64,000 nt of DNA. Origin: Hawksworthiomyces lignivorus (Eukaryota > Ascomycota > Sordariomycetes > Ophiostomatales > Ophiostomataceae). Where the stretch lies: positions 343,218 to 407,217 of the forward strand of contig NTMA01000032.1 of the NCBI GenBank assembly GCA_002917075.1. Reading direction: 5' to 3'. The notes below the pieces were generated by a model, which worked only from the letters and a program-made list of their open reading frames with translations, did not search any database and was not told where the DNA came from. Positions 44,001 through 57,878 of the stretch are shown in pieces. The stretch's first letter is position 1, and every line of letters starts with the position of its first letter. The position numbers were made by a program, and so were the translations under genes.

Positions 44001-45368
44001 AGACCTACGTAGAATGTTGCTAGCCGCCGTACCAGATAGCGCCGGCTTCTTCTTTTTTTTTTTTCTTTTTTTAACGTCATAATATCGGCAAATGGGTGTG
44101 AACGACTGGCTCCCTGGCTGAGGAATAATGTCTTTGTTTTCTTTGGCCAGATGCAAAATGTACAAGCAGTTCCCAGGAAAAATTGCTTGCAATCTGTCTT
44201 GCCGCTGTTCGGCCCCCAGATGGCCTCCATCTAGCCCTGGCTATTCTATACAGATTTCCGTCTGCCCAATGTCTCCAACCAATCCACCTATTAAGCTTCT
44301 TTTTTTCTTGTCTTGCTGGCGCGCGGTATCTGTTGGCCGGCTCTGAAGTGCGATGCATGGCGGCCCGGAGGCAAGATTAAGAGCGCTGGGGAAGAGAAAC
44401 GAGCCACTACGGGCTGGGAATGCACACAAGGACCGACACTTTGGTAAGGGCAGCCGCCTGGAGATCGCAGAGCGCTTCGATCCCTGGGTTTTCTGGAATC
44501 TCATCGTTGTTTACTTGCCTACCGCCTCTTTTTTCTTCTCATCTCTCCTACACGCGTACGCGCTGGAAGGAATTGTCTCGAGAGCCAGCCAGTCTCGTGT
44601 GGAAGATCAGGACGAATCTTCGACAGGCGCGAACAGAAACAGGTTCTTGCTCAAAGGGAAATTAGAAGGATAACATCAAGGCCGTACCGGGACACAGTTC
44701 AGTAACTTCTGCTCTGGCGGCTCTCTACAGCGCCGGCGATGTCTCTTGTTTACTTTGGCGCCCGGTCTGCGATGCGGTGTGTAGAACATTGTGTATATAA
44801 GAAAAGAAGGAGCCAGAGTCTCAATAGAGCAGATGGAAGGAAACGCTACTGTTTTCCTTTCTTTGGTTCATTGTTCACTTGAATGCAGTTTGAGTTCAGT
44901 CTGGTTTTTGTTTGAAGAATGATTTTCGCATTTTTTTTTAAATTTGCGTCTTTTTCTCTTTTTCCACGAGGCTGTGGTGAGATTTCTGGGTATGACTAGC
45001 TAATCCTCTGTTCCTTTCATGTCCTTTCCTATCCCATGATCCTATAGAGGGTTTGTCCCTATCCCAATATGCAGAAAAATAACCGAATCAATGCAATATC
45101 CCATGGTATATGATGTCCCGATAAAACAAGAAAAGAAAAGGTTCGTTATCATCCCAGTACCTCTCATTCTCCTTGAAGTTGTTATCCAGTGTGTTTCTTA
45201 TTCCTATCCCTCCCAGTGCCTTGCGGCTTGTTCTCTTCTAAGTTTCCATCTCTTTTTTTTGTTTTTTCTTTTTTTTTTGTTTGTTGTTGAGCTTTGGCGA
45301 TCATGCAGAAGAAAGAGAGCCAGCTCTTTCCGATGGTTGAGTGTGGGTGATGTGAGTGGGGGGGATGA
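41068..45368. other. 4.3-kb gene-poor region
   Basis: Lies between the promoter of the Mid2-like gene and the 3' end of PRO1. Frames of up to about 155 codons occur on both strands but show no domains, no consistent codon bias and no splice models. Local T- and A-rich tracts are common (for example 44051-44072 and 45247-45280). It could hold long leader or non-coding transcripts; none can be shown from sequence. Confidence 0.45.
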
Positions 45369-47712
45369 TTAGATTAGGAGGAAGTCCCAACCATTCATCT
45401 GCATGACTTCGCGCCAGTGGATGTACTGCTGGCCCTCGCCCAGGGGGGAGCCGACCGGCGAGGCGGCGCTGCCCTGGGGCGACTGGGCCTGCTGCTGCTG
45501 CTGCAGGAGGGTCTGCTGGTGCCAGACCTCGCGCAGGAGCGAGACGACGCGGCCAAAGGAGCCGATGTGGGCGGCGTCGCTCATCTGCTCGATGCGGTCC
45601 TCGAAGAGGTCGCGGAAGGCGGAGCCGGGCAGCGAGGCGGCGCCGGCCATGAGGTAGACCCAGACGACGCTGCGGTCGAAGCCCGCGGGCCCGCAGGGGA
45701 TGGTGTGCAGGACAGCGGTCAGCTTGTCGACCAGGCCGACGCAGCTGGCCTGGGCCGGGTGGAAGCCGGGCACCAGCGAGCACAGGTAGACGCGGGCGGC
45801 CAGGCGGAAGGCGGCGGTCATGTTCTTGCTCAGCTGCTTGGGGCTCAGCGAGCCGTTGGCGTTGAAGGGCAGCTTGACCGGCGCCTCGCCCACCTCGGTC
45901 AGCCCGATCTGGTCGCCCAGCACGCTGACGTGCTGGCACAGCATGATGTCGTCCATGCCGCCCGCCTTGAGCGCCTCCAGGCAGGCGATCTCCGAGATCA
46001 GGTACATGACCCGGTCCTCGCAGCCCATGAGCTCGCGCAGGCCCAGCGACGAAGCCTGCGGCGGCGAGAGGTGCTTCTCGCGGTAGGTGTGCGCGAACGT
46101 CGGCGCGCGCCCCTGCATCGTGGCGCCCAGGATGTCGATCCAGGACGTCAGCGTCATGTCAAAGGGCGTCTGCTGCTGCACCTGCGGCTGATCCTGCTGC
46201 TGCTCTGGCTGCGCTTCAGGTGCGGCTGCTGTCGCTGCCGTCACGATGCGCGGCAGGTCCAGCTTCTGCACCAGCGAGGCCGCCGCCTGGAAGTGCTGGT
46301 GCCAGGCGACGTCCGGCAGGGCGTCGTCGAAGCGGCCGACGCAGCACTGGAAGAAGATGAGGCCCAGCGCGGCCTCGAGGATCTGCTGGTGGTTCTCGTC
46401 GCGCGCCAGCGCGTCGCATAGCGCCGCGATGGTCGCGTAGCGGTGCCGCATAATGTCCGCGTTGAGCTCAGCGCCCTGCTGCGGGCCCAGCGCCGCCTTG
46501 AGGTGCTGCGCCGCGATGCTCAGGCAGCAGTGCAGGTAGCACTTGTTGCCCTGCAGCGCCGGCAGGATCAGGTCCGATCCCACCGACCCGTGCTGGTTCG
46601 ACTCCAGGATCGGGAACAGCGTCGGCAGCACAAACTGCACAAAGTGGTCCAGCAGGCGCTGGTCCCCCTCGTCCAGCTCGATCGCCACCTGCCGCGAGTT
46701 GGCGTGCGCAAAGTCAAAGAACTGCATGTTGAGCGTCTCCTCCGTTGTCGACTCGCGCCGCTCCGAGTACACCTGCTCCATCCACTCGCCGCCCTCGCCG
46801 CTCATGCCCAGGCCCATGACGCCCATGCTGCCGTCCATGGCATCCATGCCGCAGCCCATTGGGTACTGCGGAAGCACGGTGCCAGGCGGTGGCGGCGTGT
46901 GGAAGGTGCTGAAGGTCGACGTTGTGGACTCGCGCAGCGTTGGTACGTCGTTGACCAAGATCTGGCGCTCTGTCTTGATGTCCACGTCGTATGGTGCAAA
47001 GGCATTGGCAAACATGAACTCTGGGTGGGGTGTCGAGAAGGCGCTGGCGCTTCCGCCAAAGCCAAACTCAGATGAGGTGGCGGGGCTGTTGAAGTTGAAG
47101 GATGAGAAGTGCGAGTCGATGGAGGCGGACCGTGTCCGGTCAAGCGGGTCGGAGAAGGTGGCCGATGTGGGCAGAGAGTGCGAGAGACCAGGCGGCGTGC
47201 TCACGGATGTCTGGATGGTCGTCTGCGAGGACGACTTCTCCGAGAGCTTCTTGCGCTTGATGATCATCTTGATGTCGTCCTTCTGGTTGCGGCGAGCCTC
47301 GTTGTTGCTCCACCAGTGCGGCCGCTTGTACTCGCAAGTCAGGCCGAGGTGCTTGCAGGCAGTGCAGAGGGGAGCGCCCTCGTCGCACTTCTTGCGCCGT
47401 AGGCGGCAAGTGTAGCAGCCTGCAGAATGTTAGTTCGGATATCTTATGAAAGTGGAGGGCAATGTGTGCAAGCGCACCTGTTCTTGAGCGGCGGTGCATC
47501 TGTGTGCTCTTTTGCTTTGTGCAGCTGTCAGCGCTGGCAGTGGAATTGGCTTTTGCTGCCTTGGCGGCGGCAGCCTTTGGCTTTGTTGAGTGAGGAACGG
47601 CCATGTTGACTGTTTTTGTCGTCTTGGTCGTTGTTTTGGTTGTAGATGTAGAAGACGTTGAAGCTGCTTTCATGATGCCGTCCAGCGTGTGCTTGGGGGA
47701 GAGAGTCGACAT
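45369..47712 (-). CDS. pro1: Zn2Cys6 developmental regulator PRO1/ADV-1 (NosA/RosA family)
   Basis: Two exons, 47712-47478 and 47419-45369, join over a 58-nt intron (GTGCGC/CTGCAG, phase 1) and give 761 residues. The intron falls just before the zinc cluster. Cysteines at 80, 83, 90, 97, 100 and 107 form CX2CX6CX6CX2CX6C in CYTCRLRRKKCDEGAPLCTA, continued by 'CKHLGLTCEYKRPHWWSNNE' and KMIIKRKKL. The 'HWWSNNEARR' extension is the hallmark of the PRO1 group. The C-terminal half is the regulatory domain, with a Gln-rich loop near the middle and another near the end. PRO1 orthologues control sexual fruiting-body development, cell fusion and cell-wall genes in Sordaria, Neurospora and Aspergillus. 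The start ATG at 47712 was chosen because upstream in-frame codons lack ATG; 47673 is an alternative. Confidence 0.92.
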
Positions 47713-50700
47713 TTGTATCTTGCTGCTTGATAGGGTACTTTTGCGTTGACTAACAAGCGAGCCGGGGTCCCTGAAGGAAAAGGGAAGGCAAGGAAAGCAA
47801 AGAGGAGTGTGGGTGGGTAGGTCACTGTCAACGTCTGGACCAAATAAAAGGCGGAAGAATGGGGAGGCAGGGGAGGGGGGTGTGGTAGGGAAGAGAGAGG
47901 AGAAGGATGGGGGGTCCAAGCCAGCAGCCCCAGTAAAGGCAATAGAAGAGAGGGATTGATAATAGGAAAGGGACCAAGCCTGTAGTCCCGCTGATCAAAA
48001 CAAAAAGCAGACGATATGGTTCGTGACAGGGAGATTAGATAATAATACTGAAAATGAAGCGTTCGTGAATGATTGACTGGATCCGAGCAAGACCGGCTTG
48101 CTGTTCTCTGGATAAGGATTGTGTATGCCGGGTCAGGTGAACTTTTGAAAAGTTTCTAGGTTGGAGGCGAGACGGAAGAGTGTTGTGAAGAAGACACCGG
48201 CGATGGATTGCGAGACGGAAGAGAAGAAGAAGGAAGAACAAAAATGGAAGAAAACACTGGATAACAACTTTGCCTTGATTCAACAAGAAGGAGAAAGAGA
48301 AATGTGGATGTGAAGCTGGAGATGCTCAAAGACTTATATCATGGGCCGCCGTTGAGATGGCCGCGCTTGTTTCCCAGAGACCATCGCGAGAGCTGGTGGC
48401 AGATTGGCCAGTTTCTGTGCTTGCTTCTTTTCTTAGGTGGACAGCATGTTCTATTCTTGGAACAGAGATTCGAGAGACGTGACTGGTCGGCTAGTAGAAC
48501 ATTTTCTTTTTTTGGCCACATAGAGAGGGCAGATGAGTGTTGGACCGAACGGCCAACGGCGACCTTGGTGCATATGCGGTGGTGTGTTGTAGTCTGTAGC
48601 TGCACCCGCAACGCAGAGCACACTAGTACGCTCTCGTCAATATAGAGACGAGACGGGAAGCCGAAGTGCGGGTCATGGGCAGAAGGGCAGAAGACAAAGG
48701 CGTCTGCCCTGCGCTTATTGGTGACATTGGGGTTTGCTGGGGGTGGGTCTGAAGTCGGCACGGGCATCCCACTCTCAGAAATAGAACCGGGGGTAGGAGG
48801 GAGGATTTTTGGGGGTAATATTTCGTCCACATCTGGATTTGCAGAGCGGACTACTGATGGAGGTACACGCACGCATCTGATTTGCGCGGACCAACTTAGA
48901 CTTGCAGGGGATTGGGGTAAGAGGGTGTGATATTGCCAAGCAGAGAAAGATAGGGCAAACCTTTTTCTTGAGCGCACTCAAGAACTATGTAATAGTACGT
49001 ACGCTATATTAGGACCAGCAGCAGAAAAGGCGAGGCTAGCTTCGAGGGTGCGGACGAAGCTCAGTAGCAAAAAGGGAAACTCTTCTCTTTGCTGCATTTG
49101 TAGCTGCTCGAGCTATTGGCAACCCACTCACACATACCATTCCTTTTTCATGCCCACCATCTGCTGCTTTTCTCTCTCCTATCACATTATCTATGCGGAG
49201 AAGGAAAAAAGAAGCTCCTCAAGGCCTGATACCGAAAGAGGTACAGCTCTGCCCAATGGCCGTTGAATAAGCAAAAAGCGGACACCAGTCTTTTGTTTGT
49301 TCGCCGAAGTGGCCAGGGGTCTGGCACTCGATATGCTCTTTTTTGGTGGTGCTCTGCTTTTTTATTCCTATGTCGATCTCATTTCACTTTCTGCCCGTCT
49401 TATTCGTAACGGCTTTCTCGCCTTTGACAAAGAAGGAAATCCCGTGGATAAACTTTGCTGTACATGCTTGACAGCTGACTCAAGATAATCTGTGTGACTT
49501 TGAAAGAGACCCATTTTGTCTTTCCTACTTCTCTCCAGCAGCGCATGTAATACCGTGCTCTGCATCTGAAAGCCGCGGTGAAGTGACAAAAGGTTAAGAC
49601 GAGAGATTAAAAACACATGAAAGCCGCCCAATGTTCTCGTACAAGCACGCACATACGCAGATACTTTGTGTAATATGCACTATGATTATGTGGTGCATGT
49701 ACACACTGACTGTGGATGCGAACGTGCGTCAAGAACCCTGTCTCTGCGCGGACAAGCTGGTCCGCGAAAGAAACGGTAAAAGACGTGCGAAGGACCCATG
49801 CTCCGATCCAACCCGGTCAAGTCCGTTGTGCCCTTTCCCATTGTTCTACATACACACAAAGAAACATGTGTAGTTGCGGGAAATACTGCCATACAAAGTA
49901 GAAAAAACGAAGGCGTTGGAAATGACCCCTATCTGGGCTGCTGCTCTCTAGAAGTCACTTTGAAAAGGGTGCAGACGGCAAAACTTGGCCTGCCCATTGC
50001 AGTTGCTATGGTCACGTACGCCTCGCCTATGATTTCCTTGTTGAAAGATCGGCTGATCCTCGCTAGCAGCTCACAAATAAGAGCTAGAAGATGAGCGGTC
50101 ACGACCTGAATTGGTTGCGAGAAAGCATCGATGCCTCAAATGCCTTTGCAGCTAAATCAATTAGATCTAAGAGGAGTCTAGCTCGGCCTAGTATGAGACG
50201 ATTCAACAAGCAATAAGGGTCGAGAAAAGTACAGAGTAGGGGGAAAGGGAATAAAATCGGTTGTAAATCGGTTATGCTTGAACAGAGGGCACATAATTGA
50301 AGAGGCAAAAGGCGGGCAATGACCAGGGTTCATTCACAGCAAAACCAGACTAGGAGCATGTCTTGTGGTCCTCGCTGAAGAGTCTGCTTGAAATATGCTT
50401 ACAGAGAAAGTACAAAGACACGAGTATCTCATTCAAGCCAGCATCACGAGAGATACTTCAGTTGGCAGAGAAAACATGGACGGGAGATATGCTGGGCAGC
50501 AAGGTACCGATGTTAAGCTCTCAGAAGAAAGTATACCGCATGTACGTAGTCGCACGTACATGATGTACACAAGCAGCATTAGCGGGGGGGTTGAGGGAAA
50601 AGGAAAAGGCAATGGCTGAAAGCTGTGAGGTCGAAAAGGAGGTGTGGACGCTGAGAGCCAAGGAAGCTGTTCTGAAATATCATTGGACAAAGTCCGGAGA

Positions 50701-51041
50701 GCTAATGTGACGAATACAAGGCTCGTGCATATGCAGTCAACGTACCGGGACCAACCGTCTCTAGCGCGCTGTGATTTAACAGGGATGAGTGGCTTGTGCG
50801 GATCAATACGGAGGGCTGCTTCGCACGGGAATTGGTCGACTGGGGTGACGGCTCTTCAGATCGTGCAGGAAGCTTGACAGGGGGGGAGGGGACGAGAGGG
50901 GGCCGAAGGACGAGCAAGCTTTCTTGTTGTCCATCTGGCTGCCCTCGCTGCCCTCTTCATTTCTCCGTCTCCGGTCGATGAAGCCAGTCCCGTGCTCTGA
51001 ACAATTCGGACTAAATTAACCGCTCTGTCTTCGAGAACAAC

Positions 51042-51267
51042 GGGCTAATTTCAGTATTTGCCCAAATTAGAAACCCTAAGAATGCGGGCTAATTTTGTTC
51101 ATCACAGACTTGCAAGCGCCTTGCATTGCACACATGCAATATGTGCGTGTGAGTTCCTCTCGGTGCTTCTCTGCTTCTATTTTTATTTAGCCCCAATTAT
51201 CAATAATTACTCCGCTTTTCCTTGTGCTAATATTGCTTCTTTCTGCAAATCTAATGTGGGCTAATTT
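51042..51267. repeat. Dispersed GGGCTAATTT motif cluster
   Basis: Exact GGGCTAATTT occurs at 51042-51051, 51086-51095 and 51258-51267. Related or inverted forms lie between or beside them (CCCAAATTAG at 51061, TTTAGCCCC near 51185, GGACTAAATTAA near 51008). Three exact 10-mers in 226 bases, with partial inverted copies, is more than chance would readily give. Confidence 0.7.
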
Positions 51268-54200
51268 TGGAAGAAGCTGTTGTTGCCTGAGGTTCAAGGA
51301 AGATTGACATAATCAACTTTCTTGTCGCCTTGGCTTCTCCTTTCTGGCTCTCCTCCCTCTCTCTCTCTGGGGCCTGTGGATATCGCTGGCTTATGCGTAT
51401 ATGCTTGCTACCCCCTTCTGACAAGCAATCCTTACTATGTAATATCTGCCAATCTTTCTTGTCCAGTCCTTGCGTTATGTAGATAAGCAACCACGGACAC
51501 TAAGATGCTGCTCTGCTCCCCCACTCACCCATCGTCCGATGGCATCTGCCGTGCATAGAGTTGCTCACTTCCTCTGTAATGCACTAACTGGTCCACTATC
51601 GACTCCATATGCCCCCCATCTGCCTTCGATGGAGCTATGGTCGTTGGTTCGATTTGGCCAAAGGACCTTTGCGGCCGTGATATTTTGCCGCTGTTGGAGA
51701 TCGTCAATTCTCCGCGGTAGATCAGATTTCTATTGTCCTTGCGCAAGTGAAGAACAAAATTCCATACTTTATACAATGCCAATGTGCAATACATCCCGCA
51801 ACCGAGCACTCGCGTAGACTCATATTCTGCGTGCTGCTGCGGCTGCTGCAATGCGGATTTTCCGCAATAGGCGCAATGAAAGAATAAAGGGCTCTCGATG
51901 GCCTTTTCCTTATTACTGCTTTTTATCCTCTTCCCCGGCAGGCTCTCCCCTCTCCCTCGCGTCTGTTTTGGCTGTCGGATCCCGTAGTGTCTTTTAACAG
52001 TGCATCATGTGGAGCGCGCATACATTGATATGACACCCTCTTCTCTTTGCTCAATATTTTTTACTTTATTTCATGTTAATCAAGTAGACGGAACAGAAAA
52101 ACCCGGATGCATCTCCGCAGTGCGAGGTGGCAGCCTTATTTGCAATTCGAGATCCTTTCCAGGTCCCCCTTCCCGGCAAGCTGCAGGTTCAATCCTTCGC
52201 AATTTCTACCCCCAACGTTTTTTGCATATTGGCTCGGCCAGCTACTGCTCGGGACCGAGGCGACACATCGCGAAAAACAAAGAAGACCACATGAGTCTCT
52301 ACACGTAGGTGTGGTGAGCAAGGAGGAGAGCTTCTCTCTCATGGTCTTAAACCAAAGGGGTTTTTTTTTTTTCATTTTGTAGTTTATTTTATTTTATTTT
52401 GTTCTTCACAAACTAAAATTCGCGCATAGTTTCATCGCTCGAAAAGCGGAGTTCGTACGGCCTGGTCGTAAGATGCGTGCATCGAGCGCAGAAAGGAGCA
52501 AAAAAGAGATGCGGGCGATTGCCGTTTGCGACATAGGTTTGTTTTTTCGTCTGTTTAGTCTACATACGTCGTAGTCATATGTAGGGCTCGCTGAGCCTTT
52601 TCGTGAACCCTTGGCCGGGATCGACCGTGACAAAAGCTGCCATGATCGAGGAGGCCATCCCGTTTTTAATTTCCACTACCTAGTTTTTATTTTTCTCAAT
52701 CACACTCCAAAACCCCTGCAAATGTGATTCTGTCCTCCGTATTCGAACCTATTGTGCGCCGCACTGAATTGCTCGATATGCATACATTTATAGGAGAGCA
52801 ACAGAAGTTACGAAATTGTCTTATCTTTTTTTTTTTGTTGCCTTGCACACCTTTCCAATCGATAAGATAGGGACTGAAAGATTTGGGAGAGATTGCGCAC
52901 GCCTGCGAACCTGCTACAAGGGGAGTGAGAAAGAATGCCATTGTTAAGACTTTCTCAGCTTTGATTTGATGGCAACAATCTAAGCTTGTCTATTTGGATT
53001 GATTTTACATCATATCATCCTAACAGGATAAAGTGCATCTTGCTGGGAAGAGCACATCGTGCCTCGTCAGAAATATCACAATGGAAAAGGCTGTTCAAAA
53101 CTACATGAATGCTATTGTCTACAGGGATGGTGGAGGGGTTCATTGGCTAGACCAAAATGAGCATTATTGCGCGCCGTAGCATTTGAAATCTGAGGGAGCA
53201 AAGGAGGAAAAGAAGAAATAAGGTCGCCGGTGAGATTCTTTCTCCGCAAGGTAAAGCAAAGGCCACCTCGTAAGAAGGTTAAAAGATTGCGAAACCATCA
53301 AAAAAGAGCATGGCTCCAGGCCAGGGGAAGCGAGAGCTTTGCAAATCTTGGGCATGGGAATAGCACTGCGACGGTGATGGACTTTGGAATCTGCAGCAGC
53401 AATCACTAGTGCCTCGCTGTATTACTCGTAAGAGTATAAACCCGCGCGCGCGGCGGAGTATTGCACGTAGCGTTATGCAGCTCACCGATGGTGAAAAGGA
53501 AAAAAAGAACGTGGCCCTGTGAGGGAGATCACCGCCGGGGAGCTACGGAAAAAGGAAATTTGAAAAAAAAAAAAAAAAAGCAAACATGGAATAGAGAGGC
53601 GAAAAGCCAAATGCAGACAAGGTACTTTTTTGCAAATCAACGGTGGAGAAACGATGTTGCATCCCTTGAACAGTGGTGAGGCTTTGTCAATACAAACAAT
53701 GAGGGGAATGGGCGACGCTACGCCGTAAAAGCTCGGGCACGAACAGCTGAGCGACCAAGGTAGCCTTAGATATGGGGAGGAGCAGAGAAGGCTTGACCTT
53801 TCATGGATGGCATTGACCACCGGGACATGGATTAGCGAAAAGCAAACTAATATTCCTGATGTGATATTTCGATATGTGACGAGTCTGTGATCTATGGTTA
53901 TCAGGAAGCCATGGTTGCAGCCGTACTCACGAAGCCGAAAGAGGAAATCCAAATCAAACAAGGTCGGCGAAGACGACGTCCGTCTGAGCCGGGTTGTATC
54001 AGTAGAGAAATTCAATTCAATCCTGACCGCCATTATCAGCTCTGAAGGATTGCGAATCACAAAATACGGAGGGGGCATGGATGATGACGACAAAAGGAAA
54101 AAAGAATATGGCCACTTTCCAGCGCTCGAGCGCAATCAAATTCCTGTCGCAAGCTGTGAGAATCGCATTGGGCAAGGTAGAGTGGTATATGCCTTACAAT

Positions 54201-57200
54201 GCCGAAATGAAGAGGGTGAACCTTGAAAGAAAGTACGTCGTAGTGCGAACGAGATCGTCCAAAGTACTCCGTACGCTACGATACGAAGTACCTGTGCAGC
54301 AAGATACACACACCTGGTAAGGTGAAAATGAGGGTCGGCGATTCAAGGAAACGAACCTTTCATACAGTGTTCATGCAAGGCGGGAGGCGGGGAAGCAGAG
54401 AAGTGACATTAGCTTCCCTTTCTGCTGCGTCGTAAACCTCCCCCCTGGTCATTTCGACGTCAACGGGGTGTTCGCACAGATGATAATAGAGCTAGGGGGG
54501 AAAGGGAAATTCAGACGTGGCACTAACAAAAAAAAAATACAATGCTATCACAAGATTCGATTTTCTCTCTCGTGAAGTCCGTAAAGAACGAAAAAAAGTA
54601 CGAGCATGTACTTTGTAAATTATCTCCAAAGTTAATCACAATTTGTCATATTTGCGCAACCTAGGCGAACGTCGACATAGATGCCGAGAGGATCCGACTA
54701 CAGAGTACATTGAAGGAGGCTTTTACGACTAGACTACGTCAAAGGTACCTTGAAAGCTCCAATTTATTCCACACAGAAGGTTGCATCAGTGAGAAAGGCC
54801 TTCAAATGCGAAAGCTCAAATCACGAATTTGAAGTAACAGAAAAAGATAATGAGCAGAATAGGAGAGATGCAGGACACAGTTTCTCGTGCTGCATTTTCT
54901 ATCAAATCAGCAAGCTGAGAAGCAGGCCATTGAGCATGAAAGGCAAGCTCTAAGCCTCTGTGCCGTTTCTTTGCCCCCCTTCCATATACCCTCCCCCTTT
55001 CTCATCACCGACCTCAGCAAATAAGCCAACCCTAATCCAAGAAAGCTTCATCACAGCATGAAAAGGTCTCAGAACAGGAGGATAAGGTCAAGAGGAGGAC
55101 CGCATACGCTTTTCATCATGTGCATTGGGGTATTATTCGTTAGCGAAATCAATTGGCTATGCGCGCCTGTCTGAAAAGACACGAGCGGAAAGATGTGAGA
55201 ACTGATCCATTGAAATGAGAGTCTGCACCATTGTGTCATTGTCACTTTGGCCAATTGATGATTTTTGGCGAGAAGTAAGACATTAAGAAAACCGGGATAA
55301 TGAAAACGCCTCGACGGCAAAGACACATTGAAACCACAGACAATTGTGCACAGTCGTAAAATTTCGACAGTCCAGGGGGTCCACATAATTGCATCCTCCG
55401 CATTTGGAGCATGAAAGTATTTGCATTTCACTCCATGGATTGTATTCCGTAGCGGGGAGACAAAAAGAAACAAAAGAGCTACAAGTTCGGCCTGTGATAG
55501 TTTTCTTGAAAGCTAAGCTAGAGAAGGACGAGAGGAGAGATTTGTCAATAAAGGCGACATAGGTGAGACTAGGAGGGAAGTTCCGAAGAAACAGGGAACA
55601 TGCTGTAATGAAAAAGCCAAGGGCTACACGGAGTAAGATGTCTGAGATAAGCAGGGTCCTGTGATTTTCTTCACCGACATAGCAGAAAGCGTGAAAAGAA
55701 AGCTCTGAGTCCACATGAAACGACGGTCCCAAGCCGGTGTATCGGCGATGAAGTTGGTCTTACTGATAAAAATCCACGTGGTTGACTTGCTTCTTCCTTT
55801 GCACTTTTCTGCACTCTTTGCACCTCTGCGGAGTACGAAGTATTCCATATGCGTTCTTTTTTCTCCTCCGGAACAAACACGAGGTATTGTAAGACAATCT
55901 GCGCAGGCAGGGTGAGACAAGCATACACCGACAATAAACGGTGACATGGGGAGTGAATGCAAGATTTCTTCATGTCCTAGACACTTTTACTGATTAGGGT
56001 ACGTGGATCCATGTGCTTCCTTTTGCACAGCTTGGTCTCTGTGACTGTGACATGCGGTGAACGTCTGCATTAGATGTGGAAAATTAGAATCTGTACTCGT
56101 GTGCATATGAACAAGTGTTTCTCCAGCCCCAACAAAAGCACTATCCTGTAAGTCCCACTACGTCTTGAGGTAGTGCAGCGCAGCCCAGGACAAAGGTGTT
56201 ACTTGTGGTCGCAGCAATGCGGCCTGATCGTGACTGGTTTCTCACATCGGGTCAGGCACGGGTCGGTACATCGGGGGCATGGATCAAAATCAAGGAAAGC
56301 CGCATTGGGAAACATGTCTCCAATCTTTGTTATAACTGTTTTTTTTTTTTTTTTTCATAGCCGTAGAAGGGGACTTCCTCGGCCAATGGCCCCGCTGGTC
56401 TCGGGTCGCAAAAGGAGCTGGAGGCCAAATCATGACATACGGTGAAGAGGCAGCCAGCAGAACTGGGCATTGTCTGTGGATGAGCTTTCACGAGGCCAGT
56501 TTTCGCATCGCACGATTGTTTGCAAGAAATTCCTCACGCCCCCTCTCGTGACTCAACAAAAAGCGGCGAATTTCGAGCGGCCTCATGTTTACTGACCGCA
56601 AATTATTGATGGAGCAACGAAAACCGCAACTATCCGATACCCTGTTTTCCTAGCAAAATGGAAAAGCGATTGGTTCTGCCGGTCGTTGTGTCTTTTTTCC
56701 TGCCTTTTCGTATTTATGGGTCTGGTCTGATCATGTGCTCTTCTAACAAGAGGTTTTGCTGAGGATTGGTTAATTGGAATGTCCATTTATGCCTCGCTTT
56801 GCTAATGTTGGTCACGCTGAGATTGCAGGGAGCCTGGGCAGAGCCAGCCACAATACGCGATTGGGCAGCACTTATACGGGACCTTATCGAAAGAGGAGGT
56901 ACTTACGTAGTAGCACCCGTACGCTATTCGTGCTGGCAAACTTCGTTGTGGGGACCGAACGGACGCCTTTTTAGTGCTCAACGCTAATAAGAAGATCAAG
57001 GGAGAATGGCGAGGCTGGCAGCTGTGGTTGGCTAAGGTGATTTTCGCCGGACTCTTTTGCTTCGTTTTGGCTCAATTAGTTTACAATCCTGTCGTCTCCA
57101 ACCATCAACCATGACTGCGAGCACTGGTTAAAAGCCAAGGCGTTAAAAAATGATCGGCTGTCAAAATTCTAGTCATAGGCACCAAAAGGACCGCGTTGAT

Positions 57201-57811
57201 GAATCTCAAAGTAGCGTCTGTTGGTTTTGTCCAACAGGAAAAGCAAGATGCCAAAACGATCAGTAGCAGCTTTCTTGGAGGCATGGCACGGTCCGCACAT
57301 CGTAAGAAGCTTTTCATTTTCGCTCCTCTCAACAATTTCCCCTCCCCGTCTTTTTGTCTCCTCATTGCCACCGTGATCGGCGATGTTCGGAGGACAACCG
57401 AATCGTTTGTCTGCGGCGAATAGATTACCTCTCACACGCATTCAATTCCAGACACAGCAGGTTAAGATCGGATGCAGGGGTAGCTTTTCAATCCATGTAG
57501 AGTTCTTTGATGGTGTGGCTGTAATATAGATTTGTCCCCCGATCGAAGCCGCGAGCCGTGAACTGTAGAACTGACAAGATATGCTATGCGCAAGTTGTAG
57601 TACAAGGTGGTGGAGGGGAGGAGGGGACAGCTCTTTCGTTGAGCTTGCACGATGCGAAGTGAAGAGGACCCTTGTCTGGTGTCTAGTTCATTTCTATCTT
57701 CTGCTGCATCTTGACGTTTTGGGCTATCTATCCTGTTTAATTTGAATATCTCGATCAATTCTTCGTATGCATTCGGTGTAGCGCAGAGTCGTTGGACTTC
57801 TGTGAACTAGT

Positions 57812-57878
57812 TCGCTCCTTCAATGGTGCACTCCTTCAGATAGTGCACTCCTTCAAATGGTGCGCTCCTTCGATTTGG
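57812..57878. repeat. Imperfect 17-bp tandem repeat, four units
   Basis: Units follow tgcactccttcaaatgg with small changes: a 15-base first copy, then 57827-57843, 57844-57860 and 57861-57878. It is not in a supported gene. Confidence 0.85.

Noticed and set aside
45417..46421. 334-codon + strand frame
   Set aside because: Shadow of the PRO1 coding sequence.
48339..48977. 212-codon minus-strand frame upstream of PRO1
   Set aside because: Starts at GTG, no domain, no splice partner; expected by chance in 12 kb of mixed composition.
53482..54135. 217-codon minus-strand frame
   Set aside because: Starts at TTG, ends in low-complexity Phe runs from a T-tract; no recognisable family.
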